Source of the DNA: Paraconiothyrium sp. Pb-2020
Lineage: Eukaryota > Ascomycota > Dothideomycetes > Pleosporales > Didymosphaeriaceae
Reading direction: 5' to 3'
NCBI GenBank assembly: GCA_022419385.1
Contig: JAJUBI010000003.1
Coordinates: forward strand, 1,984,001 to 2,048,000
Length of the DNA: 64,000 nucleotides
Shown: positions 10,920-21,931 of the stretch, in pieces
Position numbering within the stretch: position 1 is the first letter of the stretch
How the letters are laid out: the number at the start of each line of letters is the position of its first letter
Made by a program: the position numbers and the translations under genes
The notes under the pieces: generated by a model
The model's input: the letters and a program-made list of their open reading frames with translations, nothing else
Database searches by the model: none
Told to the model about the DNA's origin: nothing

Positions 10920-13261
10920 ATGTTGCACTCGACTTTCTCTCTTTCTCTCTTCACGGCCGTAGTGTCGGCGCTTTCTGAGAGCAGTCTCACGACCCACGTT
11001 GGGTCTCTGTCGCTCTCGTCTAGCTTCAACCCAGTAAAGGATGCCTACTGGACTGGCTACCCTCACCATCGCCGCACGCCTTTTGCCGTTTCACCCGACG
11101 GAAAGTCTGCTTACCTCGCCTATCTCGATTCCAGCGAGACCGGGGTTCACATTCAGCAGGTCGACCCTTCCACCTTTGCTTCCGTCGGTACCGCGATATC
11201 TGTGAGCACTGGCAAGGAGGCTGGTGGACTCGTAGCTCACAACGATGGTTTCGCTCTTCTCACCAACGAGGCGGTATCTGGTGTCACGGATCCGGTTGCT
11301 GTGCTCTACCGCTACACTTCCGGCAAGCAATCCTGGAAGGCCTTTCTTGGCGGCCCAGATGTCGAGAACAGCAGCGGCCACACTGCCTCTCCTGATCTAA
11401 ATGGTGACCTGGCATACTCTGAGAGCGCGAAGACATACGGTGCTTACTTTGTTGTCACTGCTTACGATGGATCCGCCAGTGGCCACTTTGGCGACACTAT
11501 CCAGTACGTCTCCGATGATGGTACCCTGAAGAACATTGCCGGTGCTACCAGCAACGGATTCGGATGTTCGCACAACACCGGTATTGCTTTCGAGGCTGCC
11601 GACGAGGCCCCTTTCGCTAGTATCTGCGCCGAAGACCAGGGAAACATCTGGTTGAACACCGAGACTCAGTACATGGCTGGAGTGCGCATATCAAACGAAA
11701 ATGTCACCAACGGCGCGTCCAACGAGGCCATGGGTGGAATGAGCGGATCATACAGCAGTCTCGCCCGATTCGTCGACAGCGACGAATACATCTTCACTTG
11801 GGTTTCCAAGGGTGCGAAAGATCTGACCACCAACGACTGGCTTGGTGCCCCATACACCCACTCTGTCAATCGCACTGCTAACCGTAACGTCGCCGTCGCT
11901 CGCTTCTCTGACAAGAAGACCCTCATCGGCGAGCAGGCTACCCAGGAGCTTGGTGGTTCCGGTGACGACCAAGTCAACTGGATTACGACTGGAACTGCCG
12001 ATCATTCTAACGCTCACGTCGCTGCTTTTGACAAGAGTAATGCGCTTGTTACCTGGGAGGAGATTGCTGAGCCTAATTGCCCGCTCGTTGCTTTCGGTTG
12101 CGAGGGCACTTTCACGGGTTCCTACTTCCAGCTTGTCAACAACGGCGAGAAGGTCGGCGAGGCCGTCAAGAGCACCAACGTCTACGTTGCTGGTGATATG
12201 GTGACTATGAGCGATGGCAGGATCTGTTGGCCTTACGTCGACATGGACTGGAGCCTCAATGCTGCCAAGGGCTGGTCCAAGAGGGCTGACAGCGTTTCCG
12301 AAATCAGCTTTGCCTGCATGAGCAACGGTGGCTCTGGCTCTGACTCCAACAGCTCTACTTCTGCAGCCTCTTCCTCTGGCGCAACTACCTCTGTCGCCCC
12401 TGTCGCCTCGAGCAAGGCTCCCGCTACATCGGCTGCGCAGTCTTCGGCCGCAGCCACTGGCGTCGATGAGGTCGCTATCTCTACCGCAGCTCCCATTACC
12501 GAGACCTCCGCTGCCGCCCCCGTCGCTTCCTCCACCGCTGCCGCAGGCGTTGCCGACAGTGTCCTTCCCTCCCTAGTACTTGAAAGCTCCGGTGGTCCTG
12601 CTACCTCTGCCAGCGCGACCAGCATCGCTCCAGCGCCTAGCACCACGAACAACGCCGCTTTCCAGAGCTCAATCCTCATCCAATCTAGCACAGCTTCCGG
12701 TCAGCCTACGTCTTCCGTTGCTACAGCCTCGCTCCCGGCTTCTGTAATCAACTCCGCGGCGCCGGCACCTATCATCAGCTCCAGCTTCGATGTTTGTGCA
12801 CCCGTTGCTACCACGACCGTCATTCAGAAGGAGGTTGTCACTGTGGTAAGTATCTATATTTCGGGTGATAACAAGGAAAAGGCTAACACTATTAGACCGT
12901 GAGCCCCTCCTCTACTGCTCAACCTATCGAGCCCAGCGCTCCCGCTTCTGAAGCACCATCCGAGACAGGCTCCAGCAACGCCCCGTTTCCCGTTCCCTCA
13001 GGCACTGGCCGCTATCCTCACCGCCCATACCCCACCGGCGTGTTCCCCAGCGGTTGGTTCCCGTTTCCTAGCGGCGGCTTCAGCGGTCACCCTCGTCCCA
13101 CGGGCGGCTTTGGCGGCCGCCCCAGTGGTCGTCCCACTGGCGGATTCCCTGCCCCGAGTGGATTCCTAACGCAGACTAAGCCTGCAACTGAGGCTGTTGC
13201 TTCTACCCCAGCTGCTTCCTCTTCGGCGGCTCCGGCCGTTCCTGTGTACGGCTCGTACTAA
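10920..13261 (+). CDS. Secreted protein with Ser/Ala-rich stalk and Gly/Pro tail, unknown function
   Basis: Exons 10920-12845 and 12896-13261 give 763 residues; the 50-bp intron has GTAAGT, a CTAAC branch and TTAG. A signal peptide (MLHSTFSLSLFTAVVSAL) precedes a globular part to about residue 460. Repeated short beta-type blocks such as AVSPDGKSAYLAYL, SPDLNGDLAYSE and NAHVAAFDKSNALVTWEE suggest a beta-propeller-like fold, which is inference only. Residues about 470-640 are almost pure Ala/Ser/Thr/Pro and probably O-glycosylated. The second exon encodes a tail with repeated PTGGFxGxPSG units. No hydrophobic C-terminus is present, so it is probably secreted or wall-trapped rather than GPI-linked. 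Codons end mostly in C, unlike several neighbours, which suggests high expression. No enzyme motif was recognised. Confidence 0.8.
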
Positions 13262-14716
13262 GCAACTCTTGCCGTGCGATAGCTTATCGAAAGTTGAGGA
13301 TGATCTGCGTCTTTCGATAGCTCTCTCGTGACGGCCATGGTGCCTATTAAATCTCGTTCTTGTATATGTCTTTTATATTTTTACCTGTTGCATTGGCCTG
13401 GGACCTATGACAAATAGGCACGATCGATGATCTTATCAGCGAATTCATATGTACAACGCTTTCGCAATTGATGAAACTGGTGTTTCACCCTCCCAAATCA
13501 ACGAATACACAACGTCAGAATGAGTACTACCTTCTTACTTAAGCAGCGGATGTGTTTCTGAGATCGAGAGGCCCGCCACTGAGTACCATGTCCGATCAAC
13601 GCTGCCAACCTTTGTCACGCAATCTGCTCAGCCGATGTGCTCCGTATGTAGACCATGCTATAGTTCTTGAGGTGAGTATTGATCTGCGTTCCGTTGTCAT
13701 TGGTCTTGATCAACTGTGACGGCGAGTTCTAACATGCACAAATTAATTTCTTAGTGACGTCGATGCTATCAAGGGCGTCATGATCAATCTTTGGCGGTCC
13801 CAGTGCATCTGCATCGAGTCTGTTCGATTTCTCTAAGCGCGCACAACGTTGCGTCTTGGGTACATGCCGGCGGAGACAAGGATCTACAATCATTATGTGC
13901 ATGGAGTCTTGTAAAAGACGCACCAAGAAACCGGTAAATTGCCTGAATTGGGTTGTGTTGTGGTCTATAAATAGTACCAAAATTCTGACAAGAGTCTGAG
14001 TATGCGAGGTCAGAAATCTAATCACCTCACCGGTAGCCCGCCGGCTTCCCCAGCTAGGCCGTATTCTTCTTGATTTGTTTCAATCCCCAACCCTTCTCGT
14101 TCATCTTCTCTACAGATTCCGTCGTATCATCTTCCTGCGTCACCCTTTGTCAATCCGCTTTGCTCGCGTTTTCCAGCGTTACCACGGGTCAAAAGGAGGC
14201 TGCAACAAACAATTCTGGCCACATTTGCTTTTGACACCTCACATACAATGGCGCATCGTACACTGGCGCTTCCAATGATTTAAGTCGACGATCGGCAGGC
14301 ACGTTCACCAAGTTTGCACCCTGCCAAATTTTAGTCAATACCGGACGGTCCCCGATGCTCTACGCCTTCCAGTCAGGTTTCTGACACATGCTGGTCGAAA
14401 AGAATCTACAATGGAATATACTACGCCCAATCTTTTCGCTGCATGTGGGAAACACCCACGTGGCCAACGCCTCCAATGCAATTTCTTGCACCCACTATGT
14501 TTCCAACGCTGCAATTCATCTCGTAAATTGGCGAGTACAACAACGCCTCGGCTTGCGCACAATATCACACCATCATGCATGACAGATTCCACAGTCCGTA
14601 GTCCGCATACACTTGCATCCGCGGGGTCTCGCACGAAGTACTTCCAGCACTTGGGACCTCTTCTTGAGGCCATTCCCTTTGTCTGATTTTCGTCTTTATT
14701 TTACTCAGACTGAACG
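13262..14716. other. Gene-free stretch
   Basis: Short frames occur on both strands (for example minus 14025-13729) but none resembles a known family. I found no phase-consistent spliced gene. The last part is the presumed promoter of the P450. Confidence 0.45.
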
Positions 14717-16593
14717 ATGACAATCCTACAAGACCTACTCTTAGGCGTTAGCCCGAAAACTTGGTTCACGAACTATCTACCTGTGGCGTTTGTGGTTTAC
14801 TGGGCACTTTGGATCATCTATGCACGAACCCTTCACCCTCTGGCTAAGATTCCCGGCCCTTTCTGGCCATCCGTCTCCCGAACATGGATCATGTACCGCA
14901 TGTACACAGGAAACATTCAGAAATATCAGCGGTACTACCACGAGAAGTACGGACCGATCATCCGCATCGCGCCAAACGAAGTCGCCGTAGCCGATCCGAC
15001 AGCTGTGTCCAAGATCTACCCGCTCCAGAAGCCGAACTCAAAGACAGATTGGTACACTGCCTGGCGTCCTTCTACTCTAGACTCGCGAACGGATCTGTTC
15101 ACGGAGCTTGATGAGAAAACTCATACACAGTACAGGCGCATCGTGGGAAGCGCGTATGGGTTGACCAGCGTATTGAAGAACGAGGGATCCATTGACGGCG
15201 TTCTGAGTCTTTTTTTGGGGAGGGTTGGCGAATTCGCTGACCGGCAAGAGGCTTTCGATTTCGGAAATTGGCTAGAGATGTTTGGTAAGCCCGGTCATCT
15301 TCCTAGTGATCGGCGTGCTGGTTACTCACAGCTTATGTCTAGCATTCGAGAATGTCGGCACTTGCATCTTTGGCAAGCAGTTCGGTTTTCTAGAACACAG
15401 GCATGATCACGGCGGCTACATCAACGCCGTACACACTGCTACTCCATTCCTGGGGATCATCACAGTCACTCCTACTTACCTAAGGCCACTTGTAGGTTTG
15501 GCTGCGCCTCTCATACCGAAGTTGTTGAAAGCCATCATGGCTTTTGATGGCATCCGTGTAACGGCGATCAAGGAACTGGATGATGCGATCAAGAGGACCG
15601 AAGAGGATACCTCTAGGCGAAACGACTTCATGTCACAATTTCTTTCCATCGTCCACGAGCGGGGGGAGAAGATCAACTTCACTATTAAGGAAGTTAGTTC
15701 AGAGGCTTGGGTTGCAGTGTAAGCTTTTGAGACAAAAAAAAGTAACGATATCTATCTAAGGCATCATCAGCACCGCTGGCGCGGACTCGACCTCTATCCT
15801 TCTCCGAACAGTATTCTACAAACTCATGCAAAACCCTCGAGTCCTTGAGAAGCTCCGTGTCGAAATCGACGCGGCGTTCGAAAGCGGCGGACTCTCCCAC
15901 CCTGTCCAATACGGCGCTTTAGACAAACTTGAATATCTGTCAGCGGTAATCAAGGAGTGTACCCGTATTTTCCCTAGCTTTCAAGTCACCATGCCGCGTC
16001 ATGCTCCTGCTGAAGGACTCGAGCTGTGCGGCTACCACATCCCAGCCGGATACCGAGCCGGCATGAATCCCGCTGTTGTGCTCTTTAATAAAGACATATT
16101 TGGTGAGGATGCGAGGGAGTTCAGGCCTGAAAGGTGGCAGGAGAGTGAGGCGAGGAACCACGCGATGGATAAGGCTATGGCAAGTCTCCCGGGTACAAAG
16201 TGGATGTGTTCTTTCTGCTAAGCGAAAGACTATCTTTATCTACTTTATAAGAAAAGAATCCTTCCTTTGCTAGCTAAGACACGAGGCAATGTACCATCCC
16301 CACTTGTGTAAGACATACACTGACTTTGTACCTTGGGGTTTGGCAGATAAACTTTGGCGCCGGTACCAGGACGTGTATTGGTCGTAACGTGAGTCGTAAT
16401 CTCTGGACCCACGCAGCTACGCATCGCTGACTCCATCTAGCTGGCACTTGCTCAAGCATACAAGGTCTCCGCTACCATAATCCGCGAGTTCACTTTTGAG
16501 ATGGCACACAACCGACCTTGGCAGACATACAATGCTGGCTTCCGTGGCCAGTACGACGTCATCTGCAACTTGAGGCGGAGACGGTTGACATAA
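14717..16593 (+). CDS. Cytochrome P450 monooxygenase, five exons, one GC-AG intron
   Basis: Exons 14717-15284, 15343-15718, 15771-16179, 16347-16388 and 16441-16593 give 515 residues, the usual P450 size. A membrane anchor lies near residues 15-37, followed by the Pro-rich hinge (LAKIPGPF). The I-helix is AGADST (about 317-322), the K-helix ExxR is ECTR (377-380), and the PERF element is FRPERW. The heme loop FGAGTRTCIG places the cysteine ligand at about residue 461. Intron 3 (16180-16346, 167 bp) starts with GCAAGT instead of GT. This is the only option I found that joins MDKAM to INFGAGTRTC in frame. The heme loop is on a 42-nt exon. P450s of this type oxidise lipophilic substrates at the ER membrane. 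No biosynthetic gene cluster surrounds it, so its substrate is unknown. The intron 2 acceptor (15770) has a nearby alternative at 15760. Confidence 0.85.
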
Positions 16594-17412
16594 ATGTCGT
16601 GCCACGGAGCATTTTGTAAGACATTATCAAGTTGCGCGAGCGTTGAGGCTCATTTCATTTTCGTGCCACGCTCAAAGCTACCGTAGGTACCATATACATG
16701 TATCCCGATAAACCTTTGTATTTTATTACTCCTTTCAATCGTAGGAAGTAATACGAAATATCGAATATGCGTTAAGCTCCAAAATTACTTCCACAGAGCA
16801 TTACAATATCCTTGAGGTATAATTCGACCCGTAGCCAAGCTCCTATCCTTGAGACAGAGGAAAAGCTCTTTTCCATGACGCGCTGCGTCCACGGGTTGAA
16901 CCTCAACACGTGATCGCTGATTAATCTGTACCAGGTGGTGGACTTATTCGTGTGCGGGTCAACTCAACCAAGCTATCACAGAATCATATTTCTTTACTTT
17001 CTAGAGTTCTGCGGCGCGGAGGTGTTACCCTATTAGATGTTAAGAGAAGACTCCGAGAAGCTGTACCTAAGATTCTACTTGATTAGGGAAGGCTTACAGG
17101 TTAGTAAAAATTCCGAAGCAGAGTTGTTCGGAAATGTGCTTGCTGAGCTAAGCGCGCACGCATTCGTTTTCTGGTGTCTTCTGCCTTCTGATGAATGTCT
17201 GTTGTCTACTACGAGTATCCATTTACGATCCAAAAGCGCCGCAGGGGCGCAGTACCTTACATTGTTGCCTCCTTTGGAACTCGCCCATGGCGGTTCCCGC
17301 TCGGTTCGCTCAACCAGTCCCACGGTTGATGTATCAGCGTATTTAGTTTAGCGCACCTCTTCGTATAAATACCGCCCTCATCCATGGATTATCTTCATTA
17401 CGAACGCACAGC
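16594..17412. other. Intergenic
   Basis: No gene recognised. It holds the 3' end of the P450 and the promoter of the metallophosphoesterase locus; a TATAAATA lies about 50 bases before 17413. Confidence 0.45.
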
Positions 17413-18438
17413 ATGTCGAGCCTGCCGCTTCAGCTACAGGTCATTTCGGACCTGCATCTTGAGACTCCACTCATCTCACCATCATATCCAGCATTCAAGC
17501 TCGACGTGCTAGCCGACAATCTTCTGCTGCTTGCAGACATTGGCCTAGTCAAGGACGATGAGCTGTTTTCTTTTCTACGAAGTACTTTGAAGCAATGGGT
17601 GGGATGCCGCGTGTTCTATGTCATCGGTAACCACAAAGCCTATCAACTATCGTACGAATCGGCTATACAGAGGATGCGCGATTTTGAGTCGGAGGCAAAA
17701 GTTGATTTTGGTGGCCGATTTGTACTACTCAATCGAGATCGCTATGACCTAGACAGCTCCACCACCATCCTTGGATGCACACTATGGAGCGCGGTGTCCG
17801 CCGAGCAGGCTAGTGAAGCGCAGCTGCGGCTGACCGATTTCGATGAGGAGCGAGGAATTCGTGGATGGTCATTGAACGACCATGTTTTCCAACATCAAGA
17901 AGATCTCGACTGGCTCAATGCGCAATTGCGAGACTTATAGCAAAAGGAAACTCATCGGCATGTAGCGATTCTTACGCACCATAGTCCGACCATCGATCCG
18001 AGAGCGGTTAATCCTCAGCATCGGGGCAGCCCGTTATCAACCTGTTTTACAACTGATTTGTCCTCTGAAATATGCTGGAACTCTCCTATGGTGAAGATCT
18101 GGGCTTTTGGGCATACACAATACAGTTGCGCATTTCGCGACGATGGTACTGGAAAATTGATTTTGGCAAACCAAAAAGGATACGAGAAGCTGGGAGCGCA
18201 CGGCCCACGAAGGCTCAGGACGACACTGGTTGAAATTGACGGCGCGGAATGGAAGATGTTCAATGTGGTGCAAGGTAAAAGAGAACGATCTGACATGCGA
18301 TTAGAAGAGGAAATGAAGGTTAGCGACGTAAATGTCGAAGCGCAGGATATTGGTGAGAAAGCTAGGGAATCAAGAGCGAAGCGGACACTACGCCAAAGGG
18401 TGATCGATCGGATCAAAACTTTAATAGGAGCAGAGTAG
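17413..18438 (+). pseudogene. Calcineurin-like metallophosphoesterase, interrupted by in-frame TAG
   Basis: One frame runs from ATG 17413 to TAG 18438, broken only by a TAG at 17938-17940 (codon 176). Homology continues without frameshift on both sides. Before the stop are SDLHLE (12-17), LLLLADIGL and GNHKAY (72-77); after it are ILTHHSPT and WAFGHTQYSC. The family normally has GD, GNHE and GHTH at these sites, and these residues bind the two metal ions. Here they read AD, GNHK and GHTQ, so one metal-ligand histidine is missing. The stop is one C-to-T change from CAG. The double damage argues for a decaying gene; stop readthrough is the alternative, but the codons after TAG (CAA AAG) only partly match the known readthrough context. 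Family assignment is confident, function is doubtful. Confidence 0.75.
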
Positions 18439-20654
18439 GATTCCAACTCAAATCTACCACAATATAGGCTTAGGTGAAAATTGCATACAGTAAATGTGTA
18501 CCCTCCTCGTCATGGCTGGCTTATCTCATGAATCGTACCACCTGGCACTATTGGTGGCTCACTTATTTGTATAACCCTTTACTCACGTTACGCAGAGTAT
18601 GCTATCTGTCCCTAGCATTCTTCTGCTTTATATATCACGGGATCGTATCCACGGCGTTACCCTACATGTGATGGTCAGGCATCGGTCCCTGAAATGGAAG
18701 TCTTTCCAATTTAATAAACGCTTCCCGTAACTTTATCTTCCTGTTTCACTTCGGCGATGACCATACGGACCTATCCCTATGTATCATCTCAACGTGCAAA
18801 GTCAAATAGGTGGATCCTTTTAGTGAAGGCGCCAGTGTAGGCAAAGGGACGAACAGCTATCATATTTTGACTGATCCTGTTCGTCACGACCACGAAGTCG
18901 TGTAGGTACTGAGAGTATGTTCTGTTGCGTGTCTCATTAGGTTGGAACACAGAAATACATCAACATGCTGTAGTAAGTGCATACAATGAAGGACGACACA
19001 ATAGAGGCAGAGAGCCGGACATTTGGTTAGTGGACAGTTGTGTGTGTAACGTATGGCATCAGAATAGCAACAAGGATAGATATCCTGTGTGCAAATTCCA
19101 ATGGGGCTATGTTGAAGATCCTCGGCGGTTTCCGACTGACTCTACCCTTTCGAAGCTTGTGGCCGAAACTCCGCACCGGAGCCCGTCTCCGCCTTCCCGG
19201 TCCAGGAGCGTTGTAACCCTTCGTGACGTCAAATTATGAGATATTCGTCTTTGCGGATAGTGTACGATAACATGGTTATGCTCGGCGAGATGGCCGCAGT
19301 CCGTGTATGGTCTTTCACACAGAGAAGCCAACGCGTAATTTGCCTTTATATGGGAGCAGATGAACAGTCTGTCACCACTCACTTTAAAGCACTGACTTCG
19401 CTATCAACTCAACTTGACCGCTGTATGTCTTCGACATTCTGCCTTTTCGTACGCCCACTACCAAGCCTCTGATGTCCCTTCTTCGCCTAATTCGTATGCC
19501 TCACAATGCCAATCCAAAATCCCCTCCGGCCCGCTGCGACAGCTTCCGGTCTCAAAGGCTTCCCAAAGTCGCAGTGCGCCTGAAGTTCTTTACGAACAGG
19601 GTACGAAACAGTTTCCAGAATACGAACGCAGTGCTTTACAATCCCCATGCTCGCACCAGATGTTGCTGGGGGATCCTGTCCTGGGGCGCTTCACCTTCCT
19701 ATCTTACCCGTACTTCAACGATAAGCACGCGATATGGCAGCTTTGGGAAGACTGCTTCATAAACAATCTATTGCTCTGTGTGGTACGGAGCTCGGCTTCG
19801 GTAAAGACCGTCAGGATGAAAGTTAGCAGGTGCGACGTGCGTAATCGTTTGTCTAATCGTATTGCTAGACCCTTTGTTCGTTAGTAGCGACCATGGGGCT
19901 CATGATCGTATGGCCTATGTCAACGACGCGAGCATCGAGATGGACAGTGACATAAGTATAAGTAAAATTGCGACATAAAGATCTAGTTCTTCTTATCTAC
20001 TACATACGACCATAGGGCATTGAAAATTAGGCTTCCCGTCCGCTCAGCCATATACAAGCAATGCACCGGCGGATTAGTATTGCGGTCCGTGAGGATGCGA
20101 GAATCCCCGCTGTTGTATGTTTTTCCCAACCTTTTTGCGCATGTTGTGGGACAGGATAGCGGCGGTGTGGATGTGTCTCCACTGTTTCATCTTGGGCGTG
20201 GGTCGGTGGCGGAACTCAATCCATAGCGATATCAAATTGCTCATGATTGGGGTATGAGCACTCAATAAGCCTCATTGTGCGGCGGCGACCGTGTGACATG
20301 TATGTGATTAACTGGAAAGACATCCTCCTGTAAATCATCACTCCCCGCTACGATTACCTAGCCATTCTTTTGTGACGTGGATATATGCTGCTGGCGGAAA
20401 ATTAGACAGATAGGAAGGTCTCATACCAGGTTGCCATCAATATCCGCAAGACGTTCGATTAAATTCCAAATTTCTTAAGTATCCACTTGTCGAGTGTACA
20501 TGGATGGGTATCCCCACTTGGGTTGCATATTTTACAAATCGTTCGTGATGTTTCCCTGAATGGTGCCGTGCCTCAAGCAACCACTGTACCGGTATGGCCC
20601 AAGTATCTTACACAAAGTCACAGTATACGGGTACCTCTACGCATATATACAAGT
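18439..20654. other. Gene-free stretch of 2.2 kb
   Basis: Two overlapping plus frames (19414-19884 and 19472-19762) stay open, but neither resembles a family I know. I could not find flanking splice sites that extend them. Nothing else is supported. Confidence 0.45.
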
Positions 20655-21728
20655 TTAGATGCGATGACGCCTCTTTCCTTGCATCTGCGGAATCGCGGTT
20701 TTCGCTCTAGCCATTGGCAGCCCCAGACCAGCAACCATCTTCGCATTTGACGTCGGTGCTCCCAGAATCGTCAGCGGTCGCTTACAGGCCATGAAGCTCC
20801 GTGGTGCTGGGTGTCTCCAGTCGAGCCAGAAGTTCCACAGGATGACGCTCGACGTACTGCCGGCCCAGTACAGCATCAAAGCGGCAGGAAGATCCTGACA
20901 CAAGGGCCCAACCAGGAGACTTGCACCCATCAAGACTCTCCTCAACATCTTAGAAAATGTAGGCGCTGCATCCGGGTCCGTGCTGAGCCCCTGCTTGGAC
21001 ATGTACACGTTGGTGAACATAAGCGCGGATACGCAAAACGGCAAAAACGGGTCGGCAGCAAGCAGGTCCGGGAACCATAGCATGCCCTCGTCTGCGAGCG
21101 AAGGTTGGAACCACGGATTCGGATCCAAAGCAACCCCATGCACCATTTCTGTCCTGCTCTTCAACCCAAATGCACTCAAGCCCATGCCCAGCAGCCCATC
21201 CCTTGTCCCACACATCTGCCGTATGACCTCGGCCATGATGAAGAATATCGGTATTTGCGCTATCGTCCAACTAGCTTGGCCCCAGATGGTGCAATTCCAG
21301 CGTCTATCTAGCGCGGAGATTTCCTTCTTCACAGCTTTGGATACAGCGGTTCTGGCCTGCTTAGGGTTGCTGTACCCGCCACGGAGCATGAGCTCTCGGC
21401 TCTTCTGGTAGGCGAGTGCCTGTCGCACTGGGTGCGTGCCGATGTAGCGGGCGGTCAGGGCGTTCGCGTACGAGCCGGCGGTGGTGACGAGGAGGCCACG
21501 GATTATAAAGGCAGCGAGCGGGAGCGTGGCGTACCAAGGGACGTAGGTGTGTATCAAGGATATCATTTCGTGGGGGAGGTAGAGCAGGGCGTCGACGGCG
21601 GCATCTTTGCGGGGTGTTGTAGCGTGGAAGGCGCGGGCTCGAGAGTTGTGAAAAGGCGTTGGTGGCACAATGGGAGCTCTGAAGAGCACTTGACGGCCGG
21701 ACGGGCGCAATATACGCGAGGGCAGCAT
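20655..21728 (-). CDS. COX18: COX18/Oxa1-family mitochondrial inner-membrane insertase
   Basis: A single exon of 357 residues from the ATG at 21728. A frame extension to 21824 exists, but the chosen start gives a clean mitochondrial presequence (MLPSRILRPSGRQVLFRAP, with many Arg and no acids). The body has the YidC/Oxa1 layout: a helix near LPLAAFIIRGLLVTTAGSY, a basic matrix loop with QKSRELMLRGG and KAVKKEISALDRRW, then WTIAQIPIFFIMAEVIRQM and two further membrane segments near FLPFCVSALMFTNVYM and LLVGPLCQDLPAALMLYW. Cox18 helps export the C-terminal part of Cox2 through the inner membrane during complex IV assembly. Oxa1 itself is less likely because of the sequence style and length, but is not excluded. 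It is divergent from ALG11, with starts 204 bases apart. Confidence 0.8.
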   Translation of the reverse strand: MLPSRILRPSGRQVLFRAPIVPPTPFHNSRARAFHATTPRKDAAVDALLYLPHEMISLIHTYVPWYATLPLAAFIIRGLLVTTAGSYANALTARYIGTHPVRQALAYQKSRELMLRGGYSNPKQARTAVSKAVKKEISALDRRWNCTIWGQASWTIAQIPIFFIMAEVIRQMCGTRDGLLGMGLSAFGLKSRTEMVHGVALDPNPWFQPSLADEGMLWFPDLLAADPFLPFCVSALMFTNVYMSKQGLSTDPDAAPTFSKMLRRVLMGASLLVGPLCQDLPAALMLYWAGSTSSVILWNFWLDWRHPAPRSFMACKRPLTILGAPTSNAKMVAGLGLPMARAKTAIPQMQGKRRHRI

Positions 21729-21931
21729 GGTGCGATGGAAGTGTTCGATATTGTGAAGTCTCGCAATGGCACTTCGGCGGAAGCTTGGGCGGCGGAACCA
21801 GGCTGTCGGGTCGGCAGTACGCAAGCACGGCCAGGCCCCATCCCACCTCCAACTGTCCCTCGAAACTCGTCACATGTCTCTTTTTCTTGCTCTGCTTTTC
21901 CCCGTCTGTGATACCCCCGGCGTTCCTTCTG
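21729..21931. promoter_or_regulatory. Shared divergent promoter of COX18 and ALG11
   Basis: Only 203 bases separate the two start codons on opposite strands, so both genes must share or overlap promoter elements. Confidence 0.6.

Noticed and set aside
19414..19884. 156-codon plus frame as a gene
   Set aside because: A second frame overlaps it and is equally open. No motifs, no splice partners and no known relatives, so chance cannot be excluded.
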